Source: Ignavibacteria bacterium (GTDB lineage Bacteria; Bacteroidota; Ignavibacteria; Tepidaquicellales; OLB5). From it: DNA of 25,865 nucleotides. Below are positions 14,590 to 23,563 of the stretch, in pieces. The first letter of the stretch is position 1; the number at the start of each line of letters is the position of its first letter. The notes beneath the pieces were generated by a model. That model was not told the DNA's origin, searched no databases, and saw nothing but the letters and a program-made list of their open reading frames with translations. The stretch spans positions 1 through 25,865 of the forward strand of contig JAUQWT010000141.1 of NCBI GenBank assembly GCA_030835005.1, written 5' to 3'. The position numbers and the translations under genes are program-made.

Positions 14590-16479
14590 ATGAAGCGTTT
14601 AGTCAGTTTGTTTTTCTTATTGATCTTTTTCGTTTCCTGCCCGGCAGTATCACAGCAATATGCCATTGAACAGTATTTGAATATCCGGGGAGCAAGTTCG
14701 CCTGAGTATTCATTTGATAACAGCAGGATCTATTTTACGATGTCTGTTACCGGGACGATTCAGTTGTGGAATGTTAAGGAACCGGGCAGCTGGCCAAACC
14801 AAGTGACATATTTCAAAGACAGGATAACAGGATACTCTCCTAATCCAAAACGTGACCTGATACTTGTGGAAAAAGATGAAGGCGGTTCAGAATACGACCA
14901 GTTTTTTTTGATGAACGGAAGCGGTACTGATCTTAAGATGATCACAGACCCTAAGCCGAAAGTACTGTATGGATTCGGCAGGTGGAGCGATGATGGTTCT
15001 TTCTTTACTTACTTTTCAAACAGCCGCTCACCTTACTTCTACGATATTTATGTTTACGATGTTGACAGGATGTCTCATGAGATGATCTATTCAAGCGATC
15101 ACTCTAACTACCCTTCGGCTATTTCACCTGACGGCAATCTCATTGTGATCAGTAGGTCATACACAACATATGATAATGACCTTTTCCTGCTGAACCGGAA
15201 AACCGGTGAAATAAAATTGCTGAGCACACACGATAATTTCAATGACCCGGCTGAATTCCGCGGAGCTTCATTTGATAATACAGGAAAGAAACTCTACTTT
15301 TCCACAAATCTCAGGAATGATTTTTTCAGGATATGTGTATATGATATTGAAAGCGGGAAAACCGAATATCCGGAACTATCATACCAGAATAAATACCGTG
15401 ATCGCGATCTTAGCGGAATGTTTTTTTCACATGACAGGTCTGTTATGCTTCTTATAGTGAATGATGAAGGTTATGACAGGCTGTTCATGTATGACCTTGC
15501 CGGCAGAAAAGAGATTAGGATCCCTGAGCAGCTGAACAGTTCCAGTATTACTGCAATAAAATTTTCAAGGGATAACTCGAAGCTGATAATCGGGATCAAT
15601 TCCTATGCTAATCCCTCTGTACTATATGAATGGGAAATCTCTTCTAACACTGTAAGCCAGATCACATATCCGTCTATGGGGGGAGTGGACCCGGCCAGCT
15701 TTGTTGAACCTGAACTTGTAAAATACAGATCGTTTGACGGACTTGAGATACCGGCATTTCTGTATTTGCCGAAATCGGGAAATCTGAAAAATCTGCCATG
15801 CATAATCTCTATTCACGGAGGGCCAGAGTCACAGGCAACATACGGTTTTTCGGCGGTCTTCCAGTATTTCCTGAATGCAGGGTATGCAATTATTGAACCA
15901 AACGTCAGGGGCAGCTCCGGCTACGGGAAAAAATTTGCATCACTTGATAATGTGAAGGCAAGAGAAAGTTCTGTTAAAGATATTGCAATGCTTGTGGACT
16001 ATCTCAACAGCAGGGGAGATATCGATCCTTCAAGAATTGCAGTTTACGGGGGGAGTTACGGCGGCTATATGGTTCTTGCATGTATGACATTGTATCCTGA
16101 ACTGTTTGCGGCAGGAGTTGATGTAGTGGGAATTTCAAACTTCATCACTTTTATGCAGAATACCGCTGATTACAGAAGAAAAAACAGGGAAAGCGAATAC
16201 GGCAGCCTGGAAACTGATACGGAATTCCTCAAAAGCATTTCGCCCTTAAATAAAGTTGACAAGATAAGATCACCTTTGATGATAATTCATGGAAGGAACG
16301 ACCCCAGAGTGCCTGTTGGCGAAGCAGAACAAATGCATAAGGCGATTATTGATAGGGGCGGAAATTCAGAACTACTGATATATGATGATGAAGGTCACGG
16401 TGTTGCAAAGATGAAGAATAAACTGGATATGTATCCAAAAGTGATACGGTTCTTGGATAAATATGTTAAGAATAAATAA
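14590..16479 (+). CDS. Secreted S9 prolyl-oligopeptidase-family serine peptidase
   Basis: The 629-residue protein has a signal peptide (MKRLVSLFFLLIFFVSCPAVSQ), so it acts in the periplasm or at the cell surface. FFVSC could also be a poor lipobox. Residues 25-365 form a WD40/PD40-type propeller (AISPDGNLIVIS at 177-188, DNTGKKLYFS at 229-238). Residues 370-629 are an alpha/beta-hydrolase domain with the triad S489 (GGSYGGYM), D571 (GRNDPRVP) and H603 (EGHG); HGGPE at 409-413 supplies the oxyanion region. This is the acylaminoacyl-peptidase/DPP-like architecture that cleaves short peptides. I chose the ATG at 14590; a TTG two codons upstream gives no added support. It follows the HIT gene after 68 bp and ends in a shared terminator. 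Confidence 0.93.
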   Translation: MKRLVSLFFLLIFFVSCPAVSQQYAIEQYLNIRGASSPEYSFDNSRIYFTMSVTGTIQLWNVKEPGSWPNQVTYFKDRITGYSPNPKRDLILVEKDEGGSEYDQFFLMNGSGTDLKMITDPKPKVLYGFGRWSDDGSFFTYFSNSRSPYFYDIYVYDVDRMSHEMIYSSDHSNYPSAISPDGNLIVISRSYTTYDNDLFLLNRKTGEIKLLSTHDNFNDPAEFRGASFDNTGKKLYFSTNLRNDFFRICVYDIESGKTEYPELSYQNKYRDRDLSGMFFSHDRSVMLLIVNDEGYDRLFMYDLAGRKEIRIPEQLNSSSITAIKFSRDNSKLIIGINSYANPSVLYEWEISSNTVSQITYPSMGGVDPASFVEPELVKYRSFDGLEIPAFLYLPKSGNLKNLPCIISIHGGPESQATYGFSAVFQYFLNAGYAIIEPNVRGSSGYGKKFASLDNVKARESSVKDIAMLVDYLNSRGDIDPSRIAVYGGSYGGYMVLACMTLYPELFAAGVDVVGISNFITFMQNTADYRRKNRESEYGSLETDTEFLKSISPLNKVDKIRSPLMIIHGRNDPRVPVGEAEQMHKAIIDRGGNSELLIYDDEGHGVAKMKNKLDMYPKVIRFLDKYVKNK

Positions 16480-16509
16480 AAAAAGGAGCATCAGAAGATG
16501 CTCCTTTTT
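16478..16509. terminator. Bidirectional terminator between convergent genes
   Basis: GGAGCATC-AGAA-GATGCTCC is a perfect 8-bp stem with an A-run on the left and a T-run on the right, so it can terminate in both directions. It lies between the S9 peptidase stop (plus) and the cytochrome stop (minus). Confidence 0.9.
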
Positions 16510-16523
16510 CTTAAAAACGCAAC

Positions 16524-17504
16524 TTATTTCACGCCCTGCAACGTGAACTTTTCGACTTTGCTTTGAACCGGTTTTTGAGACATAATATAATCATACACAG
16601 CGCCAAGATCGTCGTCAGTGATAGTCTTGGCCATAAAATTCCAAGCCATGGGAGTATTATATCCTCTTGTCTTGATATCCAGGTTAGCCGGGTCAATACA
16701 TGACTTGAATTTAGCTATGAATAATTCCTTTGTCATATTTCCAATTCCGGTTTCTTTATCTGGAGTAATATTAGCCGATCTAACAATTGAACCGTCGGGC
16801 ATAGGGAATTCAACACCGCCTGCAAACTCTTTTCCGGGCAGATACTTTCCCTGGTCACTTTGTGTATGGCAGAATTTACATGCAATTCCGTAATACTCGC
16901 CCTGTTTGATCTTGTCTGTTCCGTCAGGCCTTTTGCCGAAATTATTTGCATCGGCGGGAATTGTTCTGAAAATTACATTTACAGGGAATTTAAGGCTTCT
17001 ATCAGGAACTTTGTACTTAATTGCCGGCAGTGTTTTTATATACGCAATTATTGAATACAAGTCTTCTTTATCCATACCTGCAAATAATGAATAAGGCATC
17101 ATTGGCGCCAAGAACCTTCCGTCTTTGCTTACTCCGGCGGTGATTGCCCGGAATATCTCTCCATCTGTCCAGCTGCCAATTCCTGTTTCTTTATCTTGTG
17201 TAATATTTGCAGCAGGAACAAAACCTGCACCTTCGCCGTAATCCATACCGCCTTTTCCTTCCGTTCCTGCGACCACGGGCATGCTGAATTTGTTGATATC
17301 ACGGTCTGAATGGCAATCAATACAGAATGCAAAGCCGTTAGCAAGATACTTGCCCCGTTCGAGCCTTTCGGGTGTTGCCTCGATCTTTAAGTCCGGAGCA
17401 GCGCTAACCTTTGGGAACGCAATATTCAAATATGCGTAAACGGCCCCTGCCAGGACCAACACAACTACAAATAGTATGAAGAGAATCTTCAATAATTTCT
17501 TCAT
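16524..17504 (-). CDS. Membrane-anchored diheme cytochrome c
   Basis: The 326-residue protein has an N-terminal hydrophobic anchor (about residues 4-25) and two cytochrome c domains. Heme-binding motifs are CIDCH at 61-65 and CKFCH at 209-213. Likely distal methionine ligands are M135 or M136 in APMMPY, and M286 in TPMAW. Both domains share an ANITxDKETGIG stretch (99-110 and 244-255), which points to an internal duplication. It should carry electrons on the periplasmic side of the inner membrane; the partner is unknown, since no oxidase or dehydrogenase gene lies nearby. I chose the ATG at 17504 because a perfect AGGAGG lies 8 nt upstream and the hydrophobic anchor starts there; a longer frame from 17552 adds an unlikely leader. 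Probably monocistronic. Confidence 0.92.
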   Translation of the reverse strand: MKKLLKILFILFVVVLVLAGAVYAYLNIAFPKVSAAPDLKIEATPERLERGKYLANGFAFCIDCHSDRDINKFSMPVVAGTEGKGGMDYGEGAGFVPAANITQDKETGIGSWTDGEIFRAITAGVSKDGRFLAPMMPYSLFAGMDKEDLYSIIAYIKTLPAIKYKVPDRSLKFPVNVIFRTIPADANNFGKRPDGTDKIKQGEYYGIACKFCHTQSDQGKYLPGKEFAGGVEFPMPDGSIVRSANITPDKETGIGNMTKELFIAKFKSCIDPANLDIKTRGYNTPMAWNFMAKTITDDDLGAVYDYIMSQKPVQSKVEKFTLQGVK

Positions 17505-17512
17505 TATTATTT

Positions 17513-17518
17513 CCTCCT
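17513..17518 (-). promoter_or_regulatory. Strong Shine-Dalgarno site of the cytochrome gene
   Basis: The minus strand reads AAAGGAGGAAATAATAATG, a perfect AGGAGG 8 nt before the ATG at 17504. It decides the start of this gene and stands out, because the other genes examined here show no such site. Confidence 0.85.
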
Positions 17519-17568
17519 TTAGATGGGGCGTAAAATGATAATAAATCTTCAATTAGTCAATAGGGGAT

Positions 17569-17597
17569 AAAAAAAAATCCCGCTTTAAAAGCGGGAT
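17569..17597 (-). terminator. Rho-independent terminator of the 17625-20090 gene
   Basis: On the minus strand ATCCCGCTTT and AAAGCGGGAT form a perfect 10-bp inverted repeat around a single base (17577-17597); the inner TTT/AAA pairs would open as the loop. A T-run follows. It sits about 28 bp past the stop codon at 17625. Confidence 0.88.
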
Positions 17598-17624
17598 CCT
17601 AATTCAGCATATTCTGGATTTATC

Positions 17625-20090
17625 TTATTTCACAAGTATCATTTTTTTAGAATCATTAAAATCGGGAGTCTCTATCCTGTAGAAATAAACGCCGCTTGTC
17701 AGGTTTGTTGCATCAAACTGTGCGGTGTAAGTGCCCGGAATCTGGTTCTGGTTCACAACCCGTTTGATCTCTCTGCCGAGCATATCAAAAACAGTCAGTT
17801 TTACAAAACCACCCTTAACAATACTGTAAACTATATTTGTCACCGGATTAAACGGATTAGGATAGTTTTGCCCAAGCTTGTAGTTCTCAGGTATCTCATT
17901 ATTATAATTTATGATCCCCACAGGATTTACAGTTTCCCAAACACCCCTGCCGTGAGTACCAATGCGCAGTCTGTTTGTTGACTGGTTATAATCCAGATGC
18001 ATTGCAACAGTATTGGGAAGTCCGTCGGCAAGCTCTGTCCATGTTGTCCCGTAATTGTTTGTAAAAAATACTCCAACATCCATCGCAGCGTAATAAATGC
18101 TTGTGGCTGCGCCGGGGTAATATATCAATACGTCGTTTGTAGGTGAATCCGGAAGGTTTCCGCTGATATTGACCCATGAAGCGGCCCCGTTAGTTGTCTT
18201 ATAAACTTTGCCTGCGCCGAATCCGGAATATGATATTACTGCAACATTTGCAGAATCAGGATGAACATAAACACTTGTGATAGTTCTTCCCGGAAGCCCT
18301 GCAGTTACATTTGTAAATGTAACTCCGCTGTTGGTGGATTTGTATATGGTTGCCCCCGAAGTAGCATACATTACAACCGGTGAAAGCCTGCCCGCAGGTG
18401 TAGGACGGCTGACCGCCAGCTCTCGAATGGTACCGCTTGTTCCGCTTGATATCGGAGACCAGCTTGCTCCCCAGTCAGTTGTCTGGAAAACCTGCTGCCT
18501 TGCAGTATAAAAAACACCTGACTGCGTTGGATGAGAAATTAACGGCCCTACCCATGCGCCGGAGCCCGAAAGTCCTGATGTAGCGCTTTGCCAGCTTACA
18601 CCTCCGTTTGATGAGCGGCGAACGCCATTGTTCTGGGTTTCTCCAAGCATGTAAAGCGGATTCTGCGAATGGAAACAAACCTCACCGCCATCGCCGCCAA
18701 AAGCTGCAGCCCAGTTGAGCGTACCGGTTGTGCGCTGTGTGCCGTTATCCTGTGTGCCGCCAAGTACGTGTGAAACGTTTGAAGGATCGGATGCTATTCT
18801 GTAAAACTGCGTTAATGTTAATCCTGAATTCAGATTTGTCCAGCTTGTTCCGCGATCTGAGGATTTCCATACGCCGCCATCATTTACTGCAAAAAGCTCA
18901 TTTGCATTCAGCGGATTGAAATCTACGTTATGCTGGTCAACATGTACAGTTCCGCCTGCGTATCCGTTTGTGATATTCTGAAAGCTTGTACCGCCGTCAG
19001 TTGTTCTCCATATATCAATTGAACCTACATAAGCATAGTTGGGGTCAAACGGATTCACCTGCATGTAAAAATCATACCATGCCTGGCTGCCGCTGAAATT
19101 TGTGCCGACTGCAACAGGCGAAAAATTCGCCCCTCCATCGGTTGACTTGAAAACAGAAATTGTACTGCCTGAATATACTGCGCAATAAAGAACTGACGGA
19201 GTATTTCTGCAGATCGCAAGGTGATTCCTTGTTCCCATCGTCAGTGTCGCATTTGGAGTGAAACTTGCTCCTCCGTCTGCAGAAACCTGGTATCCGGTTC
19301 CGCTTCCTGTAATGTAAGCATTTGTACCGTTTGGCGAAAATACTACATCATCACATCTGCCTGCAATTACTTGTGTCCATGTAACGCCTGCATCCATACT
19401 TTTGTACAGACCGCTTGTCCCCATCGCTGCAAAAAGCTGTGAAGAGAATCCCGGCCTGATAACAATTCTTGAACAATAAGTTAAAGAAGGAAGACCCGAT
19501 GTATAATTTGTCCACGAAATGCCGCCGTTGGTCGATTTCAATATGCCGCGTCCGTAATAACTTGCCCCGCTGTATGTTGCTTCACCTGTTCCGTAATAAA
19601 GAATATTAGTGTTTGTTGGGTCAATAGTAACTGAACCGGATGACATTGATACTTGTCCGTCTGTTAGCGGTGTCCAGTTAGTTCCGCTGTTAGTGGTTTT
19701 CCAAAGTCCGCCAAATGCAGCGCCGATATATAATACTGCAGGATTGACAGGATCGTACCTAACCGTAGTTACTCTTCCGGAAATATTTGTGTATGTCGGA
19801 TAGAATCCCGGAGAAGGACCAATAGATACCCATGTTACGGCATTTTCAAGTGCAAAGCCGGTTTGCTTACGCATATCCATTTTCTGATCCATTGCTTTGC
19901 TGTATGCATCCTCCGGAAGGTAATTATTAGGGAACATTCTCTGTTCGTAAAACCACCTTTCACGGTTGAATGAATTCCTCTTGCTGATTGATTCATCGGC
20001 ATTCTCATACGGATTGCCCGGAATGTATAAATCCTGAGAATTCACTAAAGATATGACCGAAAACAAAACAAATATTAATAACTTTTTCAT
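17625..20090 (-). CDS. T9SS-exported Asp-box tandem-propeller protein (VPS10/GH74-like)
   Basis: The 821-residue protein has a signal peptide (MKKLLIFVLFSVISLVNS) and a charged leader containing RWFYEQRMFP. A long repeat region from about 85 to 730 carries twelve Asp-box-type motifs (for example TTNSGTNW, STNGGISW, STDGGANF, TTDGGTSF, SSDRGTSW, TTDWGASW). GRVTTVRYDP and GLWKTT near 105-132 are typical of VPS10/GH74-like tandem propellers. A type A T9SS sorting domain ends the protein (KLGQNYPNPFNP to KKMILVK). It is not a close paralogue of the 2132-6542 trio. Some relatives cleave glycans, but I could not identify a catalytic pair, so a binding or adhesive role is equally possible. A strong terminator follows, and the upstream gene stops 76 bp away. 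Confidence 0.9.
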   Translation of the reverse strand: MKKLLIFVLFSVISLVNSQDLYIPGNPYENADESISKRNSFNRERWFYEQRMFPNNYLPEDAYSKAMDQKMDMRKQTGFALENAVTWVSIGPSPGFYPTYTNISGRVTTVRYDPVNPAVLYIGAAFGGLWKTTNSGTNWTPLTDGQVSMSSGSVTIDPTNTNILYYGTGEATYSGASYYGRGILKSTNGGISWTNYTSGLPSLTYCSRIVIRPGFSSQLFAAMGTSGLYKSMDAGVTWTQVIAGRCDDVVFSPNGTNAYITGSGTGYQVSADGGASFTPNATLTMGTRNHLAICRNTPSVLYCAVYSGSTISVFKSTDGGANFSPVAVGTNFSGSQAWYDFYMQVNPFDPNYAYVGSIDIWRTTDGGTSFQNITNGYAGGTVHVDQHNVDFNPLNANELFAVNDGGVWKSSDRGTSWTNLNSGLTLTQFYRIASDPSNVSHVLGGTQDNGTQRTTGTLNWAAAFGGDGGEVCFHSQNPLYMLGETQNNGVRRSSNGGVSWQSATSGLSGSGAWVGPLISHPTQSGVFYTARQQVFQTTDWGASWSPISSGTSGTIRELAVSRPTPAGRLSPVVMYATSGATIYKSTNSGVTFTNVTAGLPGRTITSVYVHPDSANVAVISYSGFGAGKVYKTTNGAASWVNISGNLPDSPTNDVLIYYPGAATSIYYAAMDVGVFFTNNYGTTWTELADGLPNTVAMHLDYNQSTNRLRIGTHGRGVWETVNPVGIINYNNEIPENYKLGQNYPNPFNPVTNIVYSIVKGGFVKLTVFDMLGREIKRVVNQNQIPGTYTAQFDATNLTSGVYFYRIETPDFNDSKKMILVK

Positions 20091-20166
20091 TTTGATTGAT
20101 TAATGTTTTGGAGAGGTTATTTACAAATTTAATGGAATTTCGGTGATAATCCAAGACGATAAGACG

Positions 20167-21267
20167 TTATTTCTTCAGTAAGAGATCAATAATTTTCAAG
20201 AGTTTATCTTTTCTACTTTTAATTGCAAAATTGATAATTATATGCTCCCTTGATCTTGCCCCTTGAGCGGCAGGGGAATCAAGAGCTTTTAGTAAATTAC
20301 TGCGCAGATCATTCACATCTTTTTTCCCCACTACATAGCCGCAGCCGTTAATAATCTTCGGGAGTCCATTTACATTTGAGCCTACCGGGATGCACTCACA
20401 CATCATTGCCTCACAAATTGTGCTTGGCATGCCTTCAAACATTGAAATCTGCGCAAATACTTTAGCTTTGCTGTACTGCTCTATCAAACTTTCATAACTC
20501 ACTATTTTATGCAAATGCAGGTTTGGCAGATTTAGGTCAGTAAGTTTCTTATAAAATTCGTCATTAAGCCCAATAAGTACAAACTTAACATCAGTCATAA
20601 CCTTTGCGGCCTCAACAAGCATGTCAAAGCCCTTTCGCCTATATTCATCATCATTAATTATCAATCCTGCACTTATGACCGAGCGTTCTTTCTTCGTTCC
20701 CGGTATCATTTTGAAAATTTCCGGGTCATAACCAAGATGGAGTGTTTCAAAGGGAGTTTCTATCCCCGGCAAAAAATACTTAATGCCGTCATGAAGCGGT
20801 TCTTTCCCGGGGATATCTGAATATATAAAAGTGTTCACATTGTCTATCAATGTTTCATCCACCGGCAGTATAAGGCTGCAATTTTTTAAACTGAATGTTG
20901 CGCAAAAATTCCGGGCTCGTTTCTTAAACGAAGCATTTGTGAATACTCCGCAATTAACCTCCGGTATATAAGTGCATTCATACCCGCCGGCACAGATGAT
21001 ACTTTTTTTACCGAAGACCTTTGCAAACAATACAGGAAGGAATGAATGATAATCCGCAAACCAGATATAAACAAATTTGAATTCCCAAATATTGAACAAA
21101 AGATAAAAGTACTGCTTGAGCAAAGCAAAAATTGTTGAAATGCCCTTTGATGTCCTGACGTCATTTACCGTAACGTCATATTCAGTTTTTAAAAGCTCAA
21201 TATCGTTTGTTATGAATTTTGGATTAAGGGTAAATTGTTTCACAAATAACGCTTTTGTTCTTTCCAT
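20167..21267 (-). CDS. Glycosyltransferase family 4 protein
   Basis: The 366-residue cytoplasmic or membrane-associated enzyme has the GT-B fold pattern of GT4 enzymes, which transfer a sugar from a nucleotide donor to a growing glycan. The C-terminal half contains RRKGFDMLVEA at 210-220, VKFVLIGLND at 227-236, and the family's EX7E motif at E278 and E286 (EGMPSTICE), followed by a nucleotide-binding GSNVNGLPKII stretch. The N-terminal acceptor half is more divergent, as usual. It is the last gene of a three-gene operon, starting 12 bp after the methyltransferase stop. Donor sugar and acceptor cannot be read from the sequence, but the flippase upstream suggests a lipid-linked surface polysaccharide. 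Confidence 0.9.
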   Translation of the reverse strand: MERTKALFVKQFTLNPKFITNDIELLKTEYDVTVNDVRTSKGISTIFALLKQYFYLLFNIWEFKFVYIWFADYHSFLPVLFAKVFGKKSIICAGGYECTYIPEVNCGVFTNASFKKRARNFCATFSLKNCSLILPVDETLIDNVNTFIYSDIPGKEPLHDGIKYFLPGIETPFETLHLGYDPEIFKMIPGTKKERSVISAGLIINDDEYRRKGFDMLVEAAKVMTDVKFVLIGLNDEFYKKLTDLNLPNLHLHKIVSYESLIEQYSKAKVFAQISMFEGMPSTICEAMMCECIPVGSNVNGLPKIINGCGYVVGKKDVNDLRSNLLKALDSPAAQGARSREHIIINFAIKSRKDKLLKIIDLLLKK

Positions 21268-21279
21268 TTACTTTACGCG

Positions 21280-21999
21280 CTATTTTTTACGGGCTATCAT
21301 TAAGAAAATTGCCGAATCTCTATCCTTCACCCTTTGGGGAGTAATCATATCTTCAATCATCATTTTAAATTGATATACAAGAGATATTGGCGCAAGCAAT
21401 ATCCTGCCAAATCCGCCAAGCATGTTTGCAAATGAGTTAAAAAAACTAAGTCTTAGCTGTGAAGTGAGCGCTAACTGCCCCAGTATCGGCACACTGCCTT
21501 CAACTTCGAATCCATAGCTTTCCAGCAAGTGCCTGAGGCCCATGATAGTCCACCGGTTATAATCGTAAGGTGATGCGTGGAACTGCCAGGTGCCGTGTGT
21601 TGAAAGCAAAAGCAACCCGCCGGGTTTCAATATCCTGTAACACTCATTCATATACTGCTCAACATCAACAACATGCTCTAATACCTGTGAGGAGAGAACT
21701 ATATCAAACTCTCCGTCAACAACACTTAATCTATCGCCCGGCTCTATCTTAATATCAGCTTTGGGATTGCCGCCGACATCAACACCCACGTACTTATTAA
21801 CCATGCCCTCAAATAAATATTCATACGGCCTTACGCCGCAGCCGTAATCCAGCACGCTATACTTCTCTCCCTGCTTCATTAGCGGGGGAATAGTGCTCTC
21901 GTATGCTTTGCGTGTAAGCACTCCAACATAGTAATACGGATCCCACACCGGCGGCTTAATAATTGATAGTACATCTTTGGGGAGCTTGCTGTAGATCAT
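21280..21999 (-). CDS. Class I SAM-dependent methyltransferase of a glycan operon
   Basis: The 239-residue protein has the class I motifs: SVLDYGCG at 48-55 for SAM binding, VGVDVGG at 71-77 with D74 as the likely ribose-binding acidic residue, LSSQVLEHV at 102-110, and LKPGGLLLLSTHG at 124-136. The sequence around SPYDYNRWT (143-151) is common in methyltransferases found in polysaccharide clusters. Its ATG follows directly on the flippase stop (TGAATG), and the glycosyltransferase begins 12 bp downstream, so it probably methylates a sugar of the same glycan. Acting on another small molecule is possible. Confidence 0.88.
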   Translation of the reverse strand: MIYSKLPKDVLSIIKPPVWDPYYYVGVLTRKAYESTIPPLMKQGEKYSVLDYGCGVRPYEYLFEGMVNKYVGVDVGGNPKADIKIEPGDRLSVVDGEFDIVLSSQVLEHVVDVEQYMNECYRILKPGGLLLLSTHGTWQFHASPYDYNRWTIMGLRHLLESYGFEVEGSVPILGQLALTSQLRLSFFNSFANMLGGFGRILLAPISLVYQFKMMIEDMITPQRVKDRDSAIFLMIARKK

Positions 22000-23469
22000 T
22001 CAGTATTTTAGTTTGATCAGATACTTGTTCACAAAACCTTTGATATTTTTAACTTCAACTTCTTCAAAAAACTTGAATACATATAGAAGCAATGGGAAAA
22101 GCAAAACAGCTGTAAACTTCATTATTAATTGCAGTACTAAATTGCTGATCTCAAAATAAAAGAAAGGGAAAACCAATACCAAATAGCACACCAACATAGT
22201 GAATATTTTCGACCATTCGTATTCAAAAAAATAGTTTTGTTTAGAGTAGATGTAAATTATAACAACCAGGACAACAAAGCTGATCACATTGGCAATTGAC
22301 GCACCGTATATTCCAAACGCGGGTATTAAGAGAAAATTCAATGCAACATTAACGATAAGTGCAATTGTATAACTGTAAAAGACATATTTTGTTTTTTTTG
22401 TAACATAAAAACTAAATACACCGATGAAGTGAATACCATAGAACGGCATTGAAAGAATGATCCAGGGCACATATTTTGATGCTATCCAGTATTCAGTTCT
22501 GAGTGTGAATATTTTTATCAGATTAGGTGTAAACAAAACAATGATAAGCGAAATGAAGATTACTCCGAAAAATAAATATGTTGTTGTCTTTGTGAAAAAT
22601 CGTTTTGCATTACTGTCACTCAGTTTTTTCCATGAGAGTACTGCAAAAGCAAGAGTGAATGGTGATACTATAAGAAAGTTGATCAAACCGGAAATATTAC
22701 TTGCCAGCCCGAAGATCCCTACATCATCCAGGTTAGTCAGATTACCCAGTATGTAGCGACTGACTTGGTTCAGCAATGTAATCACTAAGCTTGCAGTCAT
22801 AATCGGAAATGAATATTTAAGAAGCCCTTTTAATAGCTCGCTTTCAAATCCGATTTTTATATGTTTAATGAAATAAGGCAGAAGTATCATCAAGATTGCC
22901 AGTGGCGCGATTATTTTTGCAGCAAAAACGCCTTCAAGCTTGTAAGAAGTGTATTGCAGGAAATATATCTGAAGCAAGAGACTGATCAAAGTTGAAAGCA
23001 CGGCCAGTATTGAATATGCTTTTGCCTTTTCTTCAATTCTCAGAAGAAGAAAAACTATAAATGAAAATGTTTCTACAACTGCAATTAGTGAAGAGAATAC
23101 TATCAAATTTGAATAACCTGTCTTGTCAAAAACAACTAAAGAGATCGGCAAGGAAAAAGCATATATGATGCAAACTAGTACTAAGTTGAAAATCAAAAGG
23201 AAAAGAGATACTGAAAACAAAAATCTCTTTTTCCTTGTATTGTCGGTGATCTCCAGATACCATCTTATAACTCCCGATTCAAACCCGAATAAGAAAACAG
23301 CCCACAGTATCTGCCATAAGCTTTCTGTTAAAACGTAAATTCCATACTCTGAAACTGTAAAATTAAGTGTTAATAAGGGTAGAAGTATAAAAGCGATGAG
23401 TTTAGTTGAAATCCGGCTTAAGCCATATATTGCCGATTGTTTTAGTGTATTTTTGATGTCCTGTATCAA
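22000..23469 (-). CDS. Oligosaccharide (Wzx-like) flippase, TTG start
   Basis: The 489-residue protein has about 14 hydrophobic segments and the N-terminal layout of polysaccharide flippases of the MOP superfamily (IKNTLKQSAIYGLSRISTKL). These move lipid-linked oligosaccharides from the cytoplasmic to the periplasmic face of the inner membrane. The start is TTG at 23469; there is no ATG, GTG or other TTG nearby in frame, and the residues just after it match the usual family N-terminus. It opens a three-gene operon with the methyltransferase and the GT4 enzyme. No Wzy polymerase or ligase is within the window, so the cluster is either small or partial. Confidence 0.92.
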   Translation of the reverse strand: MIQDIKNTLKQSAIYGLSRISTKLIAFILLPLLTLNFTVSEYGIYVLTESLWQILWAVFLFGFESGVIRWYLEITDNTRKKRFLFSVSLFLLIFNLVLVCIIYAFSLPISLVVFDKTGYSNLIVFSSLIAVVETFSFIVFLLLRIEEKAKAYSILAVLSTLISLLLQIYFLQYTSYKLEGVFAAKIIAPLAILMILLPYFIKHIKIGFESELLKGLLKYSFPIMTASLVITLLNQVSRYILGNLTNLDDVGIFGLASNISGLINFLIVSPFTLAFAVLSWKKLSDSNAKRFFTKTTTYLFFGVIFISLIIVLFTPNLIKIFTLRTEYWIASKYVPWIILSMPFYGIHFIGVFSFYVTKKTKYVFYSYTIALIVNVALNFLLIPAFGIYGASIANVISFVVLVVIIYIYSKQNYFFEYEWSKIFTMLVCYLVLVFPFFYFEISNLVLQLIMKFTAVLLFPLLLYVFKFFEEVEVKNIKGFVNKYLIKLKY

Positions 23470-23475
23470 TCCGCA

Positions 23476-23481
23476 ATTATA
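23476..23481 (-). promoter_or_regulatory. Candidate -10 element of the glycan operon
   Basis: The minus strand reads TATAAT six bases before the TTG start of the flippase gene, with a poor TTTCAA 17 bp further upstream. If used, transcription would begin at or next to the TTG and give a leaderless message. The region is AT-rich, so this could be chance. Confidence 0.3.
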
Positions 23482-23508
23482 TAAACTTTTGTTTTCTATT
23501 GAAATTCA

Positions 23509-23540
23509 ATAAAAAAGGCGGGTATAATAATTTCCGCCTT
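23509..23540 (-). terminator. Terminator of the FG-GAP/UnbV gene
   Basis: On the minus strand AAGGCGG and CCGCCTT form a 7-bp stem with a loop of about 12 nt, followed by a T-run. It lies 24 bp after the stop of the 23564 gene and separates it from the glycan operon. Confidence 0.8.
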
Positions 23541-23563
23541 AGTTTACTTCTGACTTTGATATA

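Noticed and set aside
17505..17552. Longer cytochrome start at 17552
   Set aside because: The extra 16 residues are charged and unlike a leader, and the perfect Shine-Dalgarno points to the ATG at 17504.
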